Source: Haloplanus vescus (GTDB lineage: Archaea > Halobacteriota > Halobacteria > Halobacteriales > Haloferacaceae). From it: a stretch of 64,000 nucleotides of DNA. Numbering within the stretch: the first letter of the stretch is position 1; every line of letters starts with the position of its first letter. The stretch is taken from positions 188,286-252,285 of the forward strand of contig NZ_FNQT01000002.1 of assembly GCF_900107665.1 (NCBI RefSeq). Direction: 5' to 3'. Below, one piece after another: positions 9,069 through 19,780 of this stretch. Both the position numbers and the translations under genes were made by a program. The notes beneath the pieces are model-generated. The model ran no database searches. It saw nothing but the letters and a program-made list of their open reading frames with translations, and was not told where the DNA came from.

Positions 9069-9906
9069 CCGACGCGGACCCGGACCGACCGGTGCGCGTC
9101 CGGCGGGCGAGCGCGAGGACGGCGACGACGCCGACACCCGCCAGCAGGAACGCGGCGGCGTTGAGAATTCTGACCGTCGGCGTGTAGTACACGAGGTCGC
9201 GGCCGAGCAACATCCCGACGAATAGGAGCGCCAGCGCGCCCGCGGTGACGGGGCGAAGCTGCGGCACCGCGGAAGTTGCGAGCCACCGAGTCGCGGCGAT
9301 GAGGGCAGCGACGGCGACGAGCGACGCGCCGTAGAAGATTGCCTGCCCGCCGGGCCCGTACGGCGTCGGCTTGAACACGCGACTGGCGAGGATACTCACG
9401 ATTAGCGCGCCGAGTGCGACGTGGAGCGCGCGCTCTATCTGTCCGAGCGACGGCGTGTCGGTCTCTCGGGCCGAGAGGGCGGTCCACACGAGCAGCGAGA
9501 AGATGGTGAGCGCGACGACGAGGTGGGCGCCCTGCGTCGGCGGCGAGTAGCCGTCGGGGAAGAGGCCGCTCAGGGTGACGGTCACGGCGCCGATGCTAAT
9601 CTGGAGGGGGAGCAGGGCGACGGCGAGGGTCGCGGTGAGGCGTTCGCCGGCGTCGCGGCGCCACGCCCAGACGGCGGTGCCGAGGATGAACCACCCGGTA
9701 ATCATGGCGACGAGGCGGTGGAACCACTCGATGAAGCTCGGAATCGTCTGGGGGAGCAGGCCGTTGTCACAGAGCGGCCACTGGGCCGAACAGGCCAGCC
9801 CGGACCCCGTCGCGGCGGTGTAGACGCCGAGCATGACGAGCGTGAGCGTCAGCCCCGTCGTGAACGCGGCGAAGCGAGGGAACGTGACCCGGTCGCGAAG
9901 GCGCAT
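9055..9906 (-). CDS. ctaA: Heme A synthase (CtaA/COX15)
   Basis: A 283-aa, eight-helix membrane enzyme that oxidises a methyl group of heme O to make heme A for terminal oxidases. Visible hallmarks are the extracytoplasmic cysteine pair Cys39 and Cys46 (GSGLACSAQWPLC), EWFHR at 60-64 with a heme-ligand His63, a GAH segment near residue 120 supplying another His, and evenly spaced hydrophobic helices. Four His-bearing helices would be expected; the C-terminal half here lacks clear histidines, as in some archaeal versions. It is divergent from maeB. Confidence 0.88.
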   Translation of the reverse strand: MRLRDRVTFPRFAAFTTGLTLTLVMLGVYTAATGSGLACSAQWPLCDNGLLPQTIPSFIEWFHRLVAMITGWFILGTAVWAWRRDAGERLTATLAVALLPLQISIGAVTVTLSGLFPDGYSPPTQGAHLVVALTIFSLLVWTALSARETDTPSLGQIERALHVALGALIVSILASRVFKPTPYGPGGQAIFYGASLVAVAALIAATRWLATSAVPQLRPVTAGALALLFVGMLLGRDLVYYTPTVRILNAAAFLLAGVGVVAVLALARRTRTGRSGSASVRTR

Positions 9907-10087
9907 ACGCGCGGTTCAGCACCCGGCGCACTTAGACCTGTCCGAACCCACCTGCCCGTGGGAACCGCCCCGAACGTTGATATACGACCTGTCGCACCGA
10001 TACCCCGGCGAATCGGCCGACAACTGGCGGATATGGGGTATGACGTGCCACGGAAGGTTTTTTGGCTATCCCTCTGTGGTCGCGGTT

Positions 10088-12342
<2,255 letters not shown>

Positions 12343-12346
<4 letters not shown>

Positions 12347-12996
12347 TCGCTGGCGCGGCGTTCGGCCCGCGACGGCGGCGGGATTTCCGCCCCGTCGTCG
12401 CTCGCCCGACTGCGACGCCGTCGGTCGGCCCGGTTAGTTTCGGGGATGACGCAGTGTTCTTCGCGGTGGTTGACGTGTGCGTACTGCTTCGGCGCGTTCG
12501 CCAGCGGATGCGCCGGATTCACGCGGCTATCGATGCGCGCGGCTCGAATCTCGTCGAAGGTGGCGATGCGGGCGCGGATGCCGCGCCAGTGGTACTCGCT
12601 CCGGGTTGGCACGTCGATGGGCCGCGTCGGTTGCCAGTCCGGGTGGTCCGCGGCGAGGACGGCGTGATTGACGTTCGCGGCGAGGTCGTCGTGGTCGACG
12701 AGGACCCCGACGCGCGACCCCGGCGGTGCCCGGGCGTCGAGGACGTCGAGGCCGAGGTGGAGCGCCCGATACTCCGCGACGTTGTTGTCGGGCGGGGTGT
12801 CCTCGAGTGCGACTCGGGCGACTCGCGTCCCGTCTCGGGCTTCGATGACGGCCCCCAGACCGCCACCGTCGGCCCGATAGGAGCCGTCAGTGGCGACGTA
12901 GAAGTGTCGGTGGTGGGTGCGCGGCGGATGCGCAATATGGGGCGTCGGCGAGTCGTCGAACAAGTTTCTGAGCGTCGACCGGCCGTGAACGGCCAT
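12343..12996 (-). CDS. rnhA: RNase H-like protein (type 1 family)
   Basis: A 217-aa protein. The core at residues 31-170 has the RNase H fold signatures: YVATDGSYR with Asp37, NNVAEYRAL with Glu75, and VLVDHDDL with Asp101-Asp103, the metal-binding carboxylates that cleave RNA in RNA-DNA hybrids. The fourth carboxylate near NPAHPLANAPKQYA is not obvious. The N-terminal 25 residues and the Arg-rich last 35 residues are low complexity. The ATG at 12996 is the only plausible start. It probably acts in RNA-primer or R-loop removal. Confidence 0.85.
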
Positions 12997-13078
12997 ACTC
13001 CCCCTTTGCGATGGCTTTACTTAAACGTACGGCGAGACGCACCCAAACACCTACCCCGTCGTCGGTCGTTCGCCCGAT

Positions 13079-13627
13079 GTGACCCTGACAGCCCGCGATC
13101 TGATGGAGACGGACGTGGAGACGGTCGCCCCCGACGACGAAGTGAGCGAGGTGCTCGGCCGACTGGCCCGCGTCGACTTCAACGGCTTCCCCGTCGTCGA
13201 CGACGACGGTCGCGTGGTCGGCATCGTCACCCAACACGACCTGGTCCACCTGTTCCAGACCGAGGACCGCGTGCTCTGGATTCCCATCGGCCTTCCGCCC
13301 TTCACCGAGACGCTCACCTACGCCGTCGACGTCTCGTGGGACGACCTTGACCTCGGCGTCGACCTGGCGAGACACGCCGGCCGCCCCATCAGCGACGTGA
13401 TGACCGCGGACGTGGTGACCGTCGCTCCCGAGACTGACCTCGACACCATCCTCGACCTCTTGGCGGACGACGAGCGAGACATCAACCGGTTGCCCGTTAT
13501 TGACAGCGAGGACCGACGGTCCTCGGGCAGTCGGTCGCAGACCGACGATGACGGAACCCTCGTCGGCATCGTCGCCCGACAGGACGTGCTTCGGGCCGTC
13601 CGCGACGAGCGAAAAGCGAAACGTTGA
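13079..13627 (+). CDS. CBS-domain pair protein
   Basis: A 182-aa cytoplasmic protein made almost wholly of two CBS motifs (residues about 5-60 and 100-172), an adenosine-ligand-sensing module. The repeated D-V-x-T-V-x-P-x-x-D signature is seen in METDVETVAPDD and MTADVVTVAPETD. The start is GTG 13079. The second CBS is interrupted by a Ser/Arg/Asp-rich loop (about 142-155). No output domain is fused, so it may regulate a partner in trans. The downstream EamA transporter starts 26 bp later on the same strand. Confidence 0.85.
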   Translation: MTLTARDLMETDVETVAPDDEVSEVLGRLARVDFNGFPVVDDDGRVVGIVTQHDLVHLFQTEDRVLWIPIGLPPFTETLTYAVDVSWDDLDLGVDLARHAGRPISDVMTADVVTVAPETDLDTILDLLADDERDINRLPVIDSEDRRSSGSRSQTDDDGTLVGIVARQDVLRAVRDERKAKR

Positions 13628-13652
13628 GTGGCGGGTCGGGCCGAACGCCACC

Positions 13653-14582
13653 GTGACCCGCTACCGAAATCTCGGCCTCTTTCTCGCCCTCGCAGCCATC
13701 TGGGGGTCGTCGTTCATGGCCATCAAGGCCGGCCTCGCGTCCTTTCCGCCTGTCCTCTTCGCGGCGATTCGTTACGACATCGCCGGCGTGGTAATGCTCG
13801 GCTACGCGGCGTGGGTCGTCGACGACCCAATTCCGCGCGGCCGGGGCGAGTGGAGTCTCGTCGCCGTCGGCGCGACGCTACTCATCGCCAGCTACCACGT
13901 CCTGTTGTTCGTCGGCGAATCCGACCCGGCGGTCACCAGCGCGGCCGCCGCCGTCATCGTCAGCCTCAGCCCCGTGCTGACGACTGGCTTCGCCCGTGCC
14001 TTTCTCCCCGACGAGCGCCTGACCGTCGCGGGCGTCGTCGGTCTCTGTCTCGGCCTCGTGGGCGTGGCCGTCCTCGCACGGCCCGACCCCGACGCCCTCC
14101 TCACCGGCGGCGTCGTGGCGAAACTCCTCGTGTTCGGCGCGGCGACGGCCTTCGCGCTCGGCTCCGTCCTGACCCGGCGCATCGATGCCGAGTTGCCAAT
14201 CGAGACGATGGAGGCGTGGTCGATGGTCGGCGGCGCGCTCCTGATGCACGGCGTCTCGCTCGCGCTGGACGAATCGGTCGCCGACGTGACGCTTTCCGTC
14301 GGGGGACTGCTCGCACTCGCCTATCTCTCCCTCGCCGCGAGCGCGCTGGGCTTTCTCATCTACTTCGACCTGCTGGACCGACTCGGTGCGGTCGAAATCA
14401 ACCTCGTCTCCTACGTCGCCCCGCTGTTCGCGGCGCTCACGGGGTGGCTAGTCCTCGAAGAACGGCTCTCGACGGCGACGGCACTGGGGTTCGCGCTGAT
14501 ATTCGCCGGCTTCCTCTTGGTCAAACGCGCCGCGATTCGGGAAGAGATACCCCGAATCCGGCGTGCGCTGGGCGTCGACTGA
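13653..14582 (+). CDS. EamA/DMT family transporter
   Basis: A 309-aa inner membrane protein with ten hydrophobic helices in two five-helix EamA repeats (residues about 5-135 and 155-295), typical of drug/metabolite exporters. The first helix contains AAIWGSSFMAIKAG, the family's N-terminal signature. The start is GTG 13653 (MTRYRNLGLFLALAAIWG); no closer ATG exists before helix 1. The substrate cannot be inferred. It may be co-transcribed with the CBS gene just upstream. Confidence 0.9.
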   Translation: MTRYRNLGLFLALAAIWGSSFMAIKAGLASFPPVLFAAIRYDIAGVVMLGYAAWVVDDPIPRGRGEWSLVAVGATLLIASYHVLLFVGESDPAVTSAAAAVIVSLSPVLTTGFARAFLPDERLTVAGVVGLCLGLVGVAVLARPDPDALLTGGVVAKLLVFGAATAFALGSVLTRRIDAELPIETMEAWSMVGGALLMHGVSLALDESVADVTLSVGGLLALAYLSLAASALGFLIYFDLLDRLGAVEINLVSYVAPLFAALTGWLVLEERLSTATALGFALIFAGFLLVKRAAIREEIPRIRRALGVD

Positions 14583-14586
14583 GCGG

Positions 14587-15273
14587 CTAAATCGACACGT
14601 CGCGGGTCGTGAACGCCCCCTCGTCGCTCTCGGGGTCGTACTCTTCGACTGCCGTCAGCACCATGTTGAGGACGGTGTCGGCGTCCCACCGCGCGGTGTT
14701 GATGGAGAGGTCGTAGAACGACTGGTCGTCGACGTCGATGCCGTAGTAACTCTGGTAGCGGCCGGCTTCGCTCACTTCGCGGACGCGCAACAGGGCGCCG
14801 AAGCCCTCGTCGCTGTCGACTTCATCGACGTCCACGTCCTGAGTTCGCTCGTCCGGGCGCTCGATTTCGTAGCTCACCTCGTAGTCGCTGAGGCGGTCGA
14901 TGCGGACCTCCTCGGGCGCGTCGAGCCAGATGCGCAGGTCGGCGCGGTTGCCCGCGAGCCACCCCGCGAGGCGCGACTCGAGGATGAACGGCTTGTTCGC
15001 CGCGCCCCACTGCTCGGCGATGCGGCGGAGTCGCTGGTCGAGCGCACGGTCGATTTCGTCGTCCTCCTCGGCCTTGGCGATGAGTTGCTGGAGCGAGAGA
15101 CCGCGTTCGTCGGCGAGGTCACGGAAGATGTCGCCGCCGATGACGTAGCCGCAGTTCAGCGCGTCCGCGAGTCCCTCGGTGAGTGTCGTCGCACCACAGC
15201 CCGGCGGTCCGGAGACGGTGATGAACAGGTTGCTGTCGACTTGCCGCTCCGTCGTGGCGCTCGAATTCGACAT
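14587..15273 (-). CDS. Cytidylate-kinase-like P-loop protein lacking the Walker A lysine
   Basis: A 228-aa protein with the order of a CMP/NMP kinase: FITVSGPPGCGATTL at residues 17-31, a GGDIFRDLADERG segment as in archaeal Cmk, LRRIAEQWG, and WLDAPEEVRIDRL as the lid side. The loop reads G-P-P-G-C-G-A-T-T, so the invariant lysine is alanine (codon gcg). The C-terminus has an extra 45 residues (YYGIDVDDQSFYDLSINT and onward) also found in cytidylate kinase-like proteins. It may bind a nucleotide weakly or be a regulatory relative. It begins at ATG 15273. Confidence 0.75.
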   Translation of the reverse strand: MSNSSATTERQVDSNLFITVSGPPGCGATTLTEGLADALNCGYVIGGDIFRDLADERGLSLQQLIAKAEEDDEIDRALDQRLRRIAEQWGAANKPFILESRLAGWLAGNRADLRIWLDAPEEVRIDRLSDYEVSYEIERPDERTQDVDVDEVDSDEGFGALLRVREVSEAGRYQSYYGIDVDDQSFYDLSINTARWDADTVLNMVLTAVEEYDPESDEGAFTTRDVSI

Positions 15274-15539
15274 GAACGTTCGTCACCACCTACGCGTCAC
15301 CGGCGTTAAGAGAACACCGGTTCGTCGTCGGGACTGGCGCTGTTTTCGACTGCCGATTCATTCTACCCTCAATTCTTGAATAAAAAAGTTAGAGACTCGG
15401 ATAAAACGTTATACGTGATATGGGTCTGTCTTGGAGCGAGTTGTCTGCGTTGCGCGCGCGATGAAATGCCCCGAAACGACGGGAACGCTCGGCGGGGTAT
15501 ATGGGGTCGGCCCTGTATGGCGTAGATGAGGTGTCCCCG

Positions 15540-15800
15540 ATGTCGAACTCGTCCCCCACCGTCCCCATCGACCGCTTGCCCCGCCCCGACGACCTCCTCG
15601 ACTCGCGGTTCGTCCGCCTGAGTCGCGCCGTCGTCGTCGCACCGCTCCGGTTCCTCGCCTTCTGGACCGCCGTCGCTCTCCCCTTCCTCTACCTGCCCCT
15701 CCTCCTCGGCGGCCTCGACGGCCAACGGATTCCGGTGTTTCTGGGCCTCCTCACCCTGAACGCCGTCACCCTCGTCGTCGGCCACGAGTACGGCCAGTGA
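15540..15800 (+). CDS. Small membrane protein (two helices)
   Basis: An 86-aa protein starting at ATG 15540 (MSNSSPTVPIDRLPRPDDLL). After a polar N-terminal 30 residues come two hydrophobic segments (about 38-58 and 62-78) ending in a short polar tail VGHEYGQ. An AT-rich patch at 15360-15420 upstream may hold the promoter. I do not recognise the family. Codon use is typical of the neighbourhood, which favours a real gene. Confidence 0.6.
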   Translation: MSNSSPTVPIDRLPRPDDLLDSRFVRLSRAVVVAPLRFLAFWTAVALPFLYLPLLLGGLDGQRIPVFLGLLTLNAVTLVVGHEYGQ

Positions 15801-15862
15801 CCGACGCCGCTCGCCGCCGGGAAAGCTAATCAATTATGTAACTGGGAATCGAGGGGTGTCGT

Positions 15863-16048
15863 ATGCTCGGTCTCAAGCAGCGTGGCATGATCGGTATCGT
15901 GCTGATGATCGTGGGAACGGTCGCGTTCCTCCCGACTGTGGCCCCCAGCACGACGCGAACAATCGACGTGCTCGCCCTCGCCGCGGCGGCGCTACTCACT
16001 CTCGGTACGTATCTCGTCGGTACCGACATCGACGGCCGACCCGTCTGA
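15863..16048 (+). CDS. Small membrane protein (two helices)
   Basis: A 61-aa hydrophobic protein from ATG 15863 with helices at about residues 8-26 and 36-52 and a polar end TDIDGRPV. It lies 62 bp after another two-helix protein on the same strand. No family is recognised. The compact two-helix architecture and strong G/C third-position bias make it a credible gene. Confidence 0.6.
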   Translation: MLGLKQRGMIGIVLMIVGTVAFLPTVAPSTTRTIDVLALAAAALLTLGTYLVGTDIDGRPV

Positions 16049-16058
16049 ACTGACGCTC

Positions 16059-17471
16059 TTACTCGTCCCGTAGCGTCTCGGGAGCCACGACTGGTTCGGG
16101 GTACGCGAACGCCGCCCGTTCGGATTCGGGGAGCGTCCACGGTTCGTGTGCCGCCTCCGGCGGTAGCCCGTCGAGTTCCGGGAGCCAGCGGGTCACGTAT
16201 TCGGCGTCCGGGTCGTAGCGGTGGGCCTGCCACAGCACGTCAAACGAGCGGTCACGGGAGTCGTTGCCCACGCCCGCGACGTACGCCCAGTTGCCGTAGT
16301 TCGAGGCTGGGTCGTAATCTACCAACTCCGTCTCGAAGTGCGCTGCGCCCAGTCGCCAGTCGATTCGGAGGTCGTTCGCGAGGAAGGACGCCACGTTCTG
16401 TCGACCCCGATTCGACAGGTAGCCCGTCGCCGCGAGCTCTCGCATGTTGGCGTCGACGAACGGAACCCCCGTCTCGCCGCGCCGCCATCGCTCGAACGCC
16501 TCGCCGCCCTCCTGCCAGTCGATGTCGCGCCGGCGGATGCCCCCGGGCGTGAAGAACGTCCCGCCGTGCTTGGCGAACTGAAACTGGAAGAAGTCACGCC
16601 ACCGGAGTTCGAACCGGAGCCAGTAGGTCGACTCGTTCTCGACGCGGCGCGTCTCGTACGCGTCGATTTCGGCACTCACTCGCCGCGGCGAGAGACAGCC
16701 CTCGTTCAGCCACGGCGAGAGCTTCGAGGAGTAGTCTCGGCCGAGTAACCCGTTTCGAGTCTCCTTGTACTCGCGGAGTGCGTCTGTCTCCCAGAGATAG
16801 TCGTCGAGTCGGTCGAGTGCCGCCGTCTCACCGCCCTCGAAGTCGAGGACGCCCCGGTCGTCGATAGGTGTCGCCTCGACGCCGAGCGATGCCGGCGTGG
16901 GTAGTTCGCCCGGGTCGACCGCCGGACGGGGCGGGAGCGTCGGCACCGCCGCCGGCGCTCGCACCGTCGACTCGGATTCGACCGCCTTCCGAAAGGGGGT
17001 GTAGGTGTCGTCGAGCTCCGACACCGCGCACGGCAGGTCGTCGGGGTGGTGCAGGGTGTGGCCCCAGTGGCGGACGAGCGACGCGTCGACAGCTGCCTCC
17101 ACGCGTCGCTCGACGGCCTTCTCCTCGGGCGTCGGACGCGTGTGGACGTGAACCGCGTCGGCGTCGACCTCTCTGGCGAGGTCGGCGAGGGTTTCGGTGG
17201 GGTCGCCGACGCGAACGACGAGGTCACGTCCGCGGTCACGGAGGCGCGAGCGGAGGTCGGCGACCGCTTCGGTCCGAAACGCTGTCCGTCGCCCGCCCGT
17301 CTTCTCGTACTCGAAGGAGTCGCGCCCGCCGAACGCGCTGGTGCCGTAGCGTGCGGGGTCGAACACGTAGACTGGGAGCAGTCGGTCGGCCTCCGCGGCG
17401 GCGACGAGCGCCGGGTTGTCGTGGAGGCGGAGGTCACGGCGAAGCCACAGGACTGCGGTGTCGTCGGCCAT
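16059..17471 (-). CDS. Cryptochrome/photolyase family protein, DASH-type
   Basis: A 470-aa flavoprotein for light-dependent DNA repair or light sensing. The N-terminal photolyase domain (AVLWLRRDLRLHDNPALVAA, residues 6-25) binds the antenna cofactor. The C-terminal FAD domain contains GLLGRDYSSKLSPWLNEGCL, LRFELRWRDFFQFQFAKHGG and MRELAATGYLSNRGRQNVAS, the last two being strong DASH-cryptochrome features. The start at ATG 17471 (MADDTAVLWLRRDLR) matches the family. DASH proteins repair pyrimidine dimers mainly in single-stranded DNA. A high-light habitat would fit. Confidence 0.92.
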   Translation of the reverse strand: MADDTAVLWLRRDLRLHDNPALVAAAEADRLLPVYVFDPARYGTSAFGGRDSFEYEKTGGRRTAFRTEAVADLRSRLRDRGRDLVVRVGDPTETLADLAREVDADAVHVHTRPTPEEKAVERRVEAAVDASLVRHWGHTLHHPDDLPCAVSELDDTYTPFRKAVESESTVRAPAAVPTLPPRPAVDPGELPTPASLGVEATPIDDRGVLDFEGGETAALDRLDDYLWETDALREYKETRNGLLGRDYSSKLSPWLNEGCLSPRRVSAEIDAYETRRVENESTYWLRFELRWRDFFQFQFAKHGGTFFTPGGIRRRDIDWQEGGEAFERWRRGETGVPFVDANMRELAATGYLSNRGRQNVASFLANDLRIDWRLGAAHFETELVDYDPASNYGNWAYVAGVGNDSRDRSFDVLWQAHRYDPDAEYVTRWLPELDGLPPEAAHEPWTLPESERAAFAYPEPVVAPETLRDE

Positions 17472-17509
17472 CGAGGGCCGTAGTGACCGGAGCGACGTGA
17501 AAGCGAGGC

Positions 17510-18127
17510 TCAGCGCTCTTCCAGAAATCGCGCCCCGAGCGTGAACGCGCCGAGCGCGACCACCAGTAACTGAAACCCCGAGCGAACGACGGGGAAGATG
17601 CGCTCGACGTTTTCCGGTTCCGCCCCGCGCGTCGGGTCGACGCCCGTCCAGTAGTGGGTGTTCTCGGTCGTCTGCTCCGGCGCCGTCGAGAGGTCGACGA
17701 ACGTCTGGACGACGCCGCGCTGATTCGACAGCAGGAGTTCGCCGTTGAACGTGAAAAACCGGTCGTAGAGCGGGTAGAAGGCGTTGACGCCGTTGGTCAT
17801 CAGGTCGGGGAGGATACCGCCGAAAATCAGGGCCGCGAGGGCGACCCACGCGACTCGCGTCCCGCGTGCGCCCCACCGCGCTCGCAGACGCGAGACGCCT
17901 CGCAATCGCGTGTCGTGCGCGAGGGCGACGCCCGCGACGGCGGGCAGGACGAACGTGTGCAACAGCGCCCGGTGTGTGCCCTGCAGGTAGAGTCCGGCGA
18001 AGGTGTCGAGGTCGGGCAGGGCCGTCGCCGCGAGGACGACGGCGACGGCGCGGCGGTCGAACTCCTCGCCCAGAAGCGCCGCGGCGATGACGCCGCCGAT
18101 GGCGAGGTGGACGACGGTAGACGGCAC
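17510..18127 (-). CDS. YdjM-like metal-dependent membrane hydrolase
   Basis: A 205-aa membrane protein of the LexA-regulated YdjM family. It carries the conserved histidines and Asp pair in STVVHLAIGG (His7), TALPDLDT (Asp39, Asp41) and THRALLHTF (His51, His56), with four to five hydrophobic helices around them. The layout suggests a metal site at the membrane face, but no substrate is established for the family. It lies 16 bp downstream of the 2-keto-4-pentenoate hydratase-like gene on the same strand, possibly as one transcript. Confidence 0.8.
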   Translation of the reverse strand: MPSTVVHLAIGGVIAAALLGEEFDRRAVAVVLAATALPDLDTFAGLYLQGTHRALLHTFVLPAVAGVALAHDTRLRGVSRLRARWGARGTRVAWVALAALIFGGILPDLMTNGVNAFYPLYDRFFTFNGELLLSNQRGVVQTFVDLSTAPEQTTENTHYWTGVDPTRGAEPENVERIFPVVRSGFQLLVVALGAFTLGARFLEER

Positions 18128-18143
18128 AGGTGTCGTTCGACCG

Positions 18144-18953
18144 TCAGTGGCTTGAATCGTTCGCCGGGGGGCGCGCGACGGTGACGCCCCCCAGCGACGC
18201 GAACCGCGCCGAAATCGTATCGCCCGGTTCGAAGGCGACGAGTTCGGTGAGCGACCCGGTCGACACGAGGTCGCCCGCCCCCAGTCGCCGCCCGTGGTCC
18301 GCGAGCGTCTCCGCCAGCCACGCCACCACCCGCGTGGGCGACCCCAACACGTCCGCGCCGACGCCCGTGGCCACGCGCTCGCCGTTTCGCCTGACTTCGA
18401 CGCCTTCGAGCGCGAGGTCCAAATCCGTGGGGTCGGCGATTCGGTCGCCGTGGACGACTCGCGCCGCGAGGGCGTTGTCCGCGACGGCGCTTCCGGCGGT
18501 CATCTGCCAGTCGCGCACCCGCGAGTCGACGATTTCGATGACCGGCACGACCGCTCCGACCGCGTCGAGGGCGTCGATTGGCGTCACCGGCGGGTCGAGC
18601 GGTGCTTCGAGTCGGACGGCGAGTTCGGGTTCGACCTTCGGGTCGACGAGTCCCGACGCGTCGACCCGGCCCTCCGACTGGACGGTGTCGGCGAGGACGC
18701 GCCCGTAGGCGGGAGCGTCGACACCGAGTTCAGACTGGATGGCCCGCGAGGTGAAGCCGACCTTGTAGCCGACGGTCGGGCCCGCTTCGTCCTCGCGGCG
18801 GTCGAGGGCAGCCCGCTGGACCGCGTAGCCGTCCGCGACGGTGAGTTCGTTCGCCGAGAGGTCGGACGGGTCGAGCGGGTTGCCTCGGCGGTACGCTGCC
18901 GCGAGTCGCTCCCCGAGGCGGTCGGCCTGCGCGTCGTCGATGGTTCGGCTCAC
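18144..18953 (-). CDS. 2-keto-4-pentenoate hydratase / fumarylacetoacetase-family enzyme
   Basis: A 269-aa enzyme of the MhpD branch. Features are GYKVGFTSRAIQSELGV (about residues 62-78), KVEPELAVRLE with metal-binding glutamates (about 106-116), VIEIVDSRV, and the closing segment GDLVSTGSLTELVAFEPGD. In known members this fold hydrates 2-hydroxypentadienoate in the meta-cleavage of aromatic rings. The gene stands next to no other aromatic-degradation gene except a VOC protein 9 kb away, so the substrate is uncertain. The ATG at 18953 fits. Confidence 0.82.
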   Translation of the reverse strand: MSRTIDDAQADRLGERLAAAYRRGNPLDPSDLSANELTVADGYAVQRAALDRREDEAGPTVGYKVGFTSRAIQSELGVDAPAYGRVLADTVQSEGRVDASGLVDPKVEPELAVRLEAPLDPPVTPIDALDAVGAVVPVIEIVDSRVRDWQMTAGSAVADNALAARVVHGDRIADPTDLDLALEGVEVRRNGERVATGVGADVLGSPTRVVAWLAETLADHGRRLGAGDLVSTGSLTELVAFEPGDTISARFASLGGVTVARPPANDSSH

Positions 18954-19072
18954 GCCCCCACTCTGAACGCGGGGGGCTAAAGCGATTCCCCGACCCCCCG
19001 AGTCGGTAGTCTTTTGCGCTCACCGCCCCCCTCATCCTGTATGCTGTGGTCCCAGGGTCGGTGGGGTGGCCG

Positions 19073-19780
19073 ATGAGCGACGAACCCCGCGACGACCTCG
19101 CCCGACGCATCGCCGGTGAAATCACCCTCAGTTCGAATCCGGGCGCGACGCTCCGGAAGTGGCGCACGGACTTCGACATCTCACAGACCGAACTCGCCGA
19201 GCGACTCGACGTTTCCTCCTCGGTCATCTCCGACTACGAGAGCGGGCGTCGCGAGAGTCCCGGCATTGGCGTCGTCAGCCGCATCGTCCGGGCGCTTCTC
19301 GACATCGACGAGTCGCGCGGCGGCGGGCGCATCCGCCAGTACGCCCGCGTCATCTCCGCTGGCTTCGAGAGCGACATCGTCCACGACCTCAGAGAGTATC
19401 CGACCTCGATTCCGTTGGAGCGGTTCTACGAGATAATGGAGGCGACGGAGGTCGTCCCCGGTGAGCGCGACCACGTCAGCGGCCACACCGTCATCAACAG
19501 CATCGAGGCCATCACGCGCCTCCCGAGCGAGGAGTTCTACCGCCTCTACGGGCAGAGCACGAACCGCGCGCTGGTCTTCACCGACGTGACGCGTGGCGAA
19601 TCGCCGCTGGTCGCGCTCCGCGTCGTGAATCCGACGCCGAACGCCGTCATCCTGCACGGACTGGAGGAAGAGGACCTCTGGGAACACGCGACGGCGCTCG
19701 CGAAAATCGACGGCTTCGCGCTCGCGGTGTCGACCTGTGACTTGGACGCGGCGCTCGCGAAACTCCGCGACCTACCCTAG
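19073..19780 (+). CDS. XRE-family HTH transcriptional regulator
   Basis: A 235-aa DNA-binding protein. The helix-turn-helix spans residues about 20-75 (LRKWRTDFDISQTELAERLD, then VSSSVISDYESGRR). The C-terminal 130 residues form a conserved archaeal ligand or effector domain (RFYEIMEATEVVPGERD and GESPLVALRVVNPTPNAVIL). The start at ATG 19073 is preferred over one nine codons earlier because MSDEPRDDLARRI fits related proteins. Its stop is interlocked with that of HMG-CoA synthase (CTAG at 19777-19780), and this tail-to-tail pairing may reflect a regulatory link. Confidence 0.88.
   Translation: MSDEPRDDLARRIAGEITLSSNPGATLRKWRTDFDISQTELAERLDVSSSVISDYESGRRESPGIGVVSRIVRALLDIDESRGGGRIRQYARVISAGFESDIVHDLREYPTSIPLERFYEIMEATEVVPGERDHVSGHTVINSIEAITRLPSEEFYRLYGQSTNRALVFTDVTRGESPLVALRVVNPTPNAVILHGLEEEDLWEHATALAKIDGFALAVSTCDLDAALAKLRDLP

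Noticed and set aside
15369..15833. A 154-codon minus-strand frame over the 86-aa membrane protein
   Set aside because: Translation is Glu/Gly/Arg low complexity, without helices or motifs; the plus-strand frame has two clean membrane helices.
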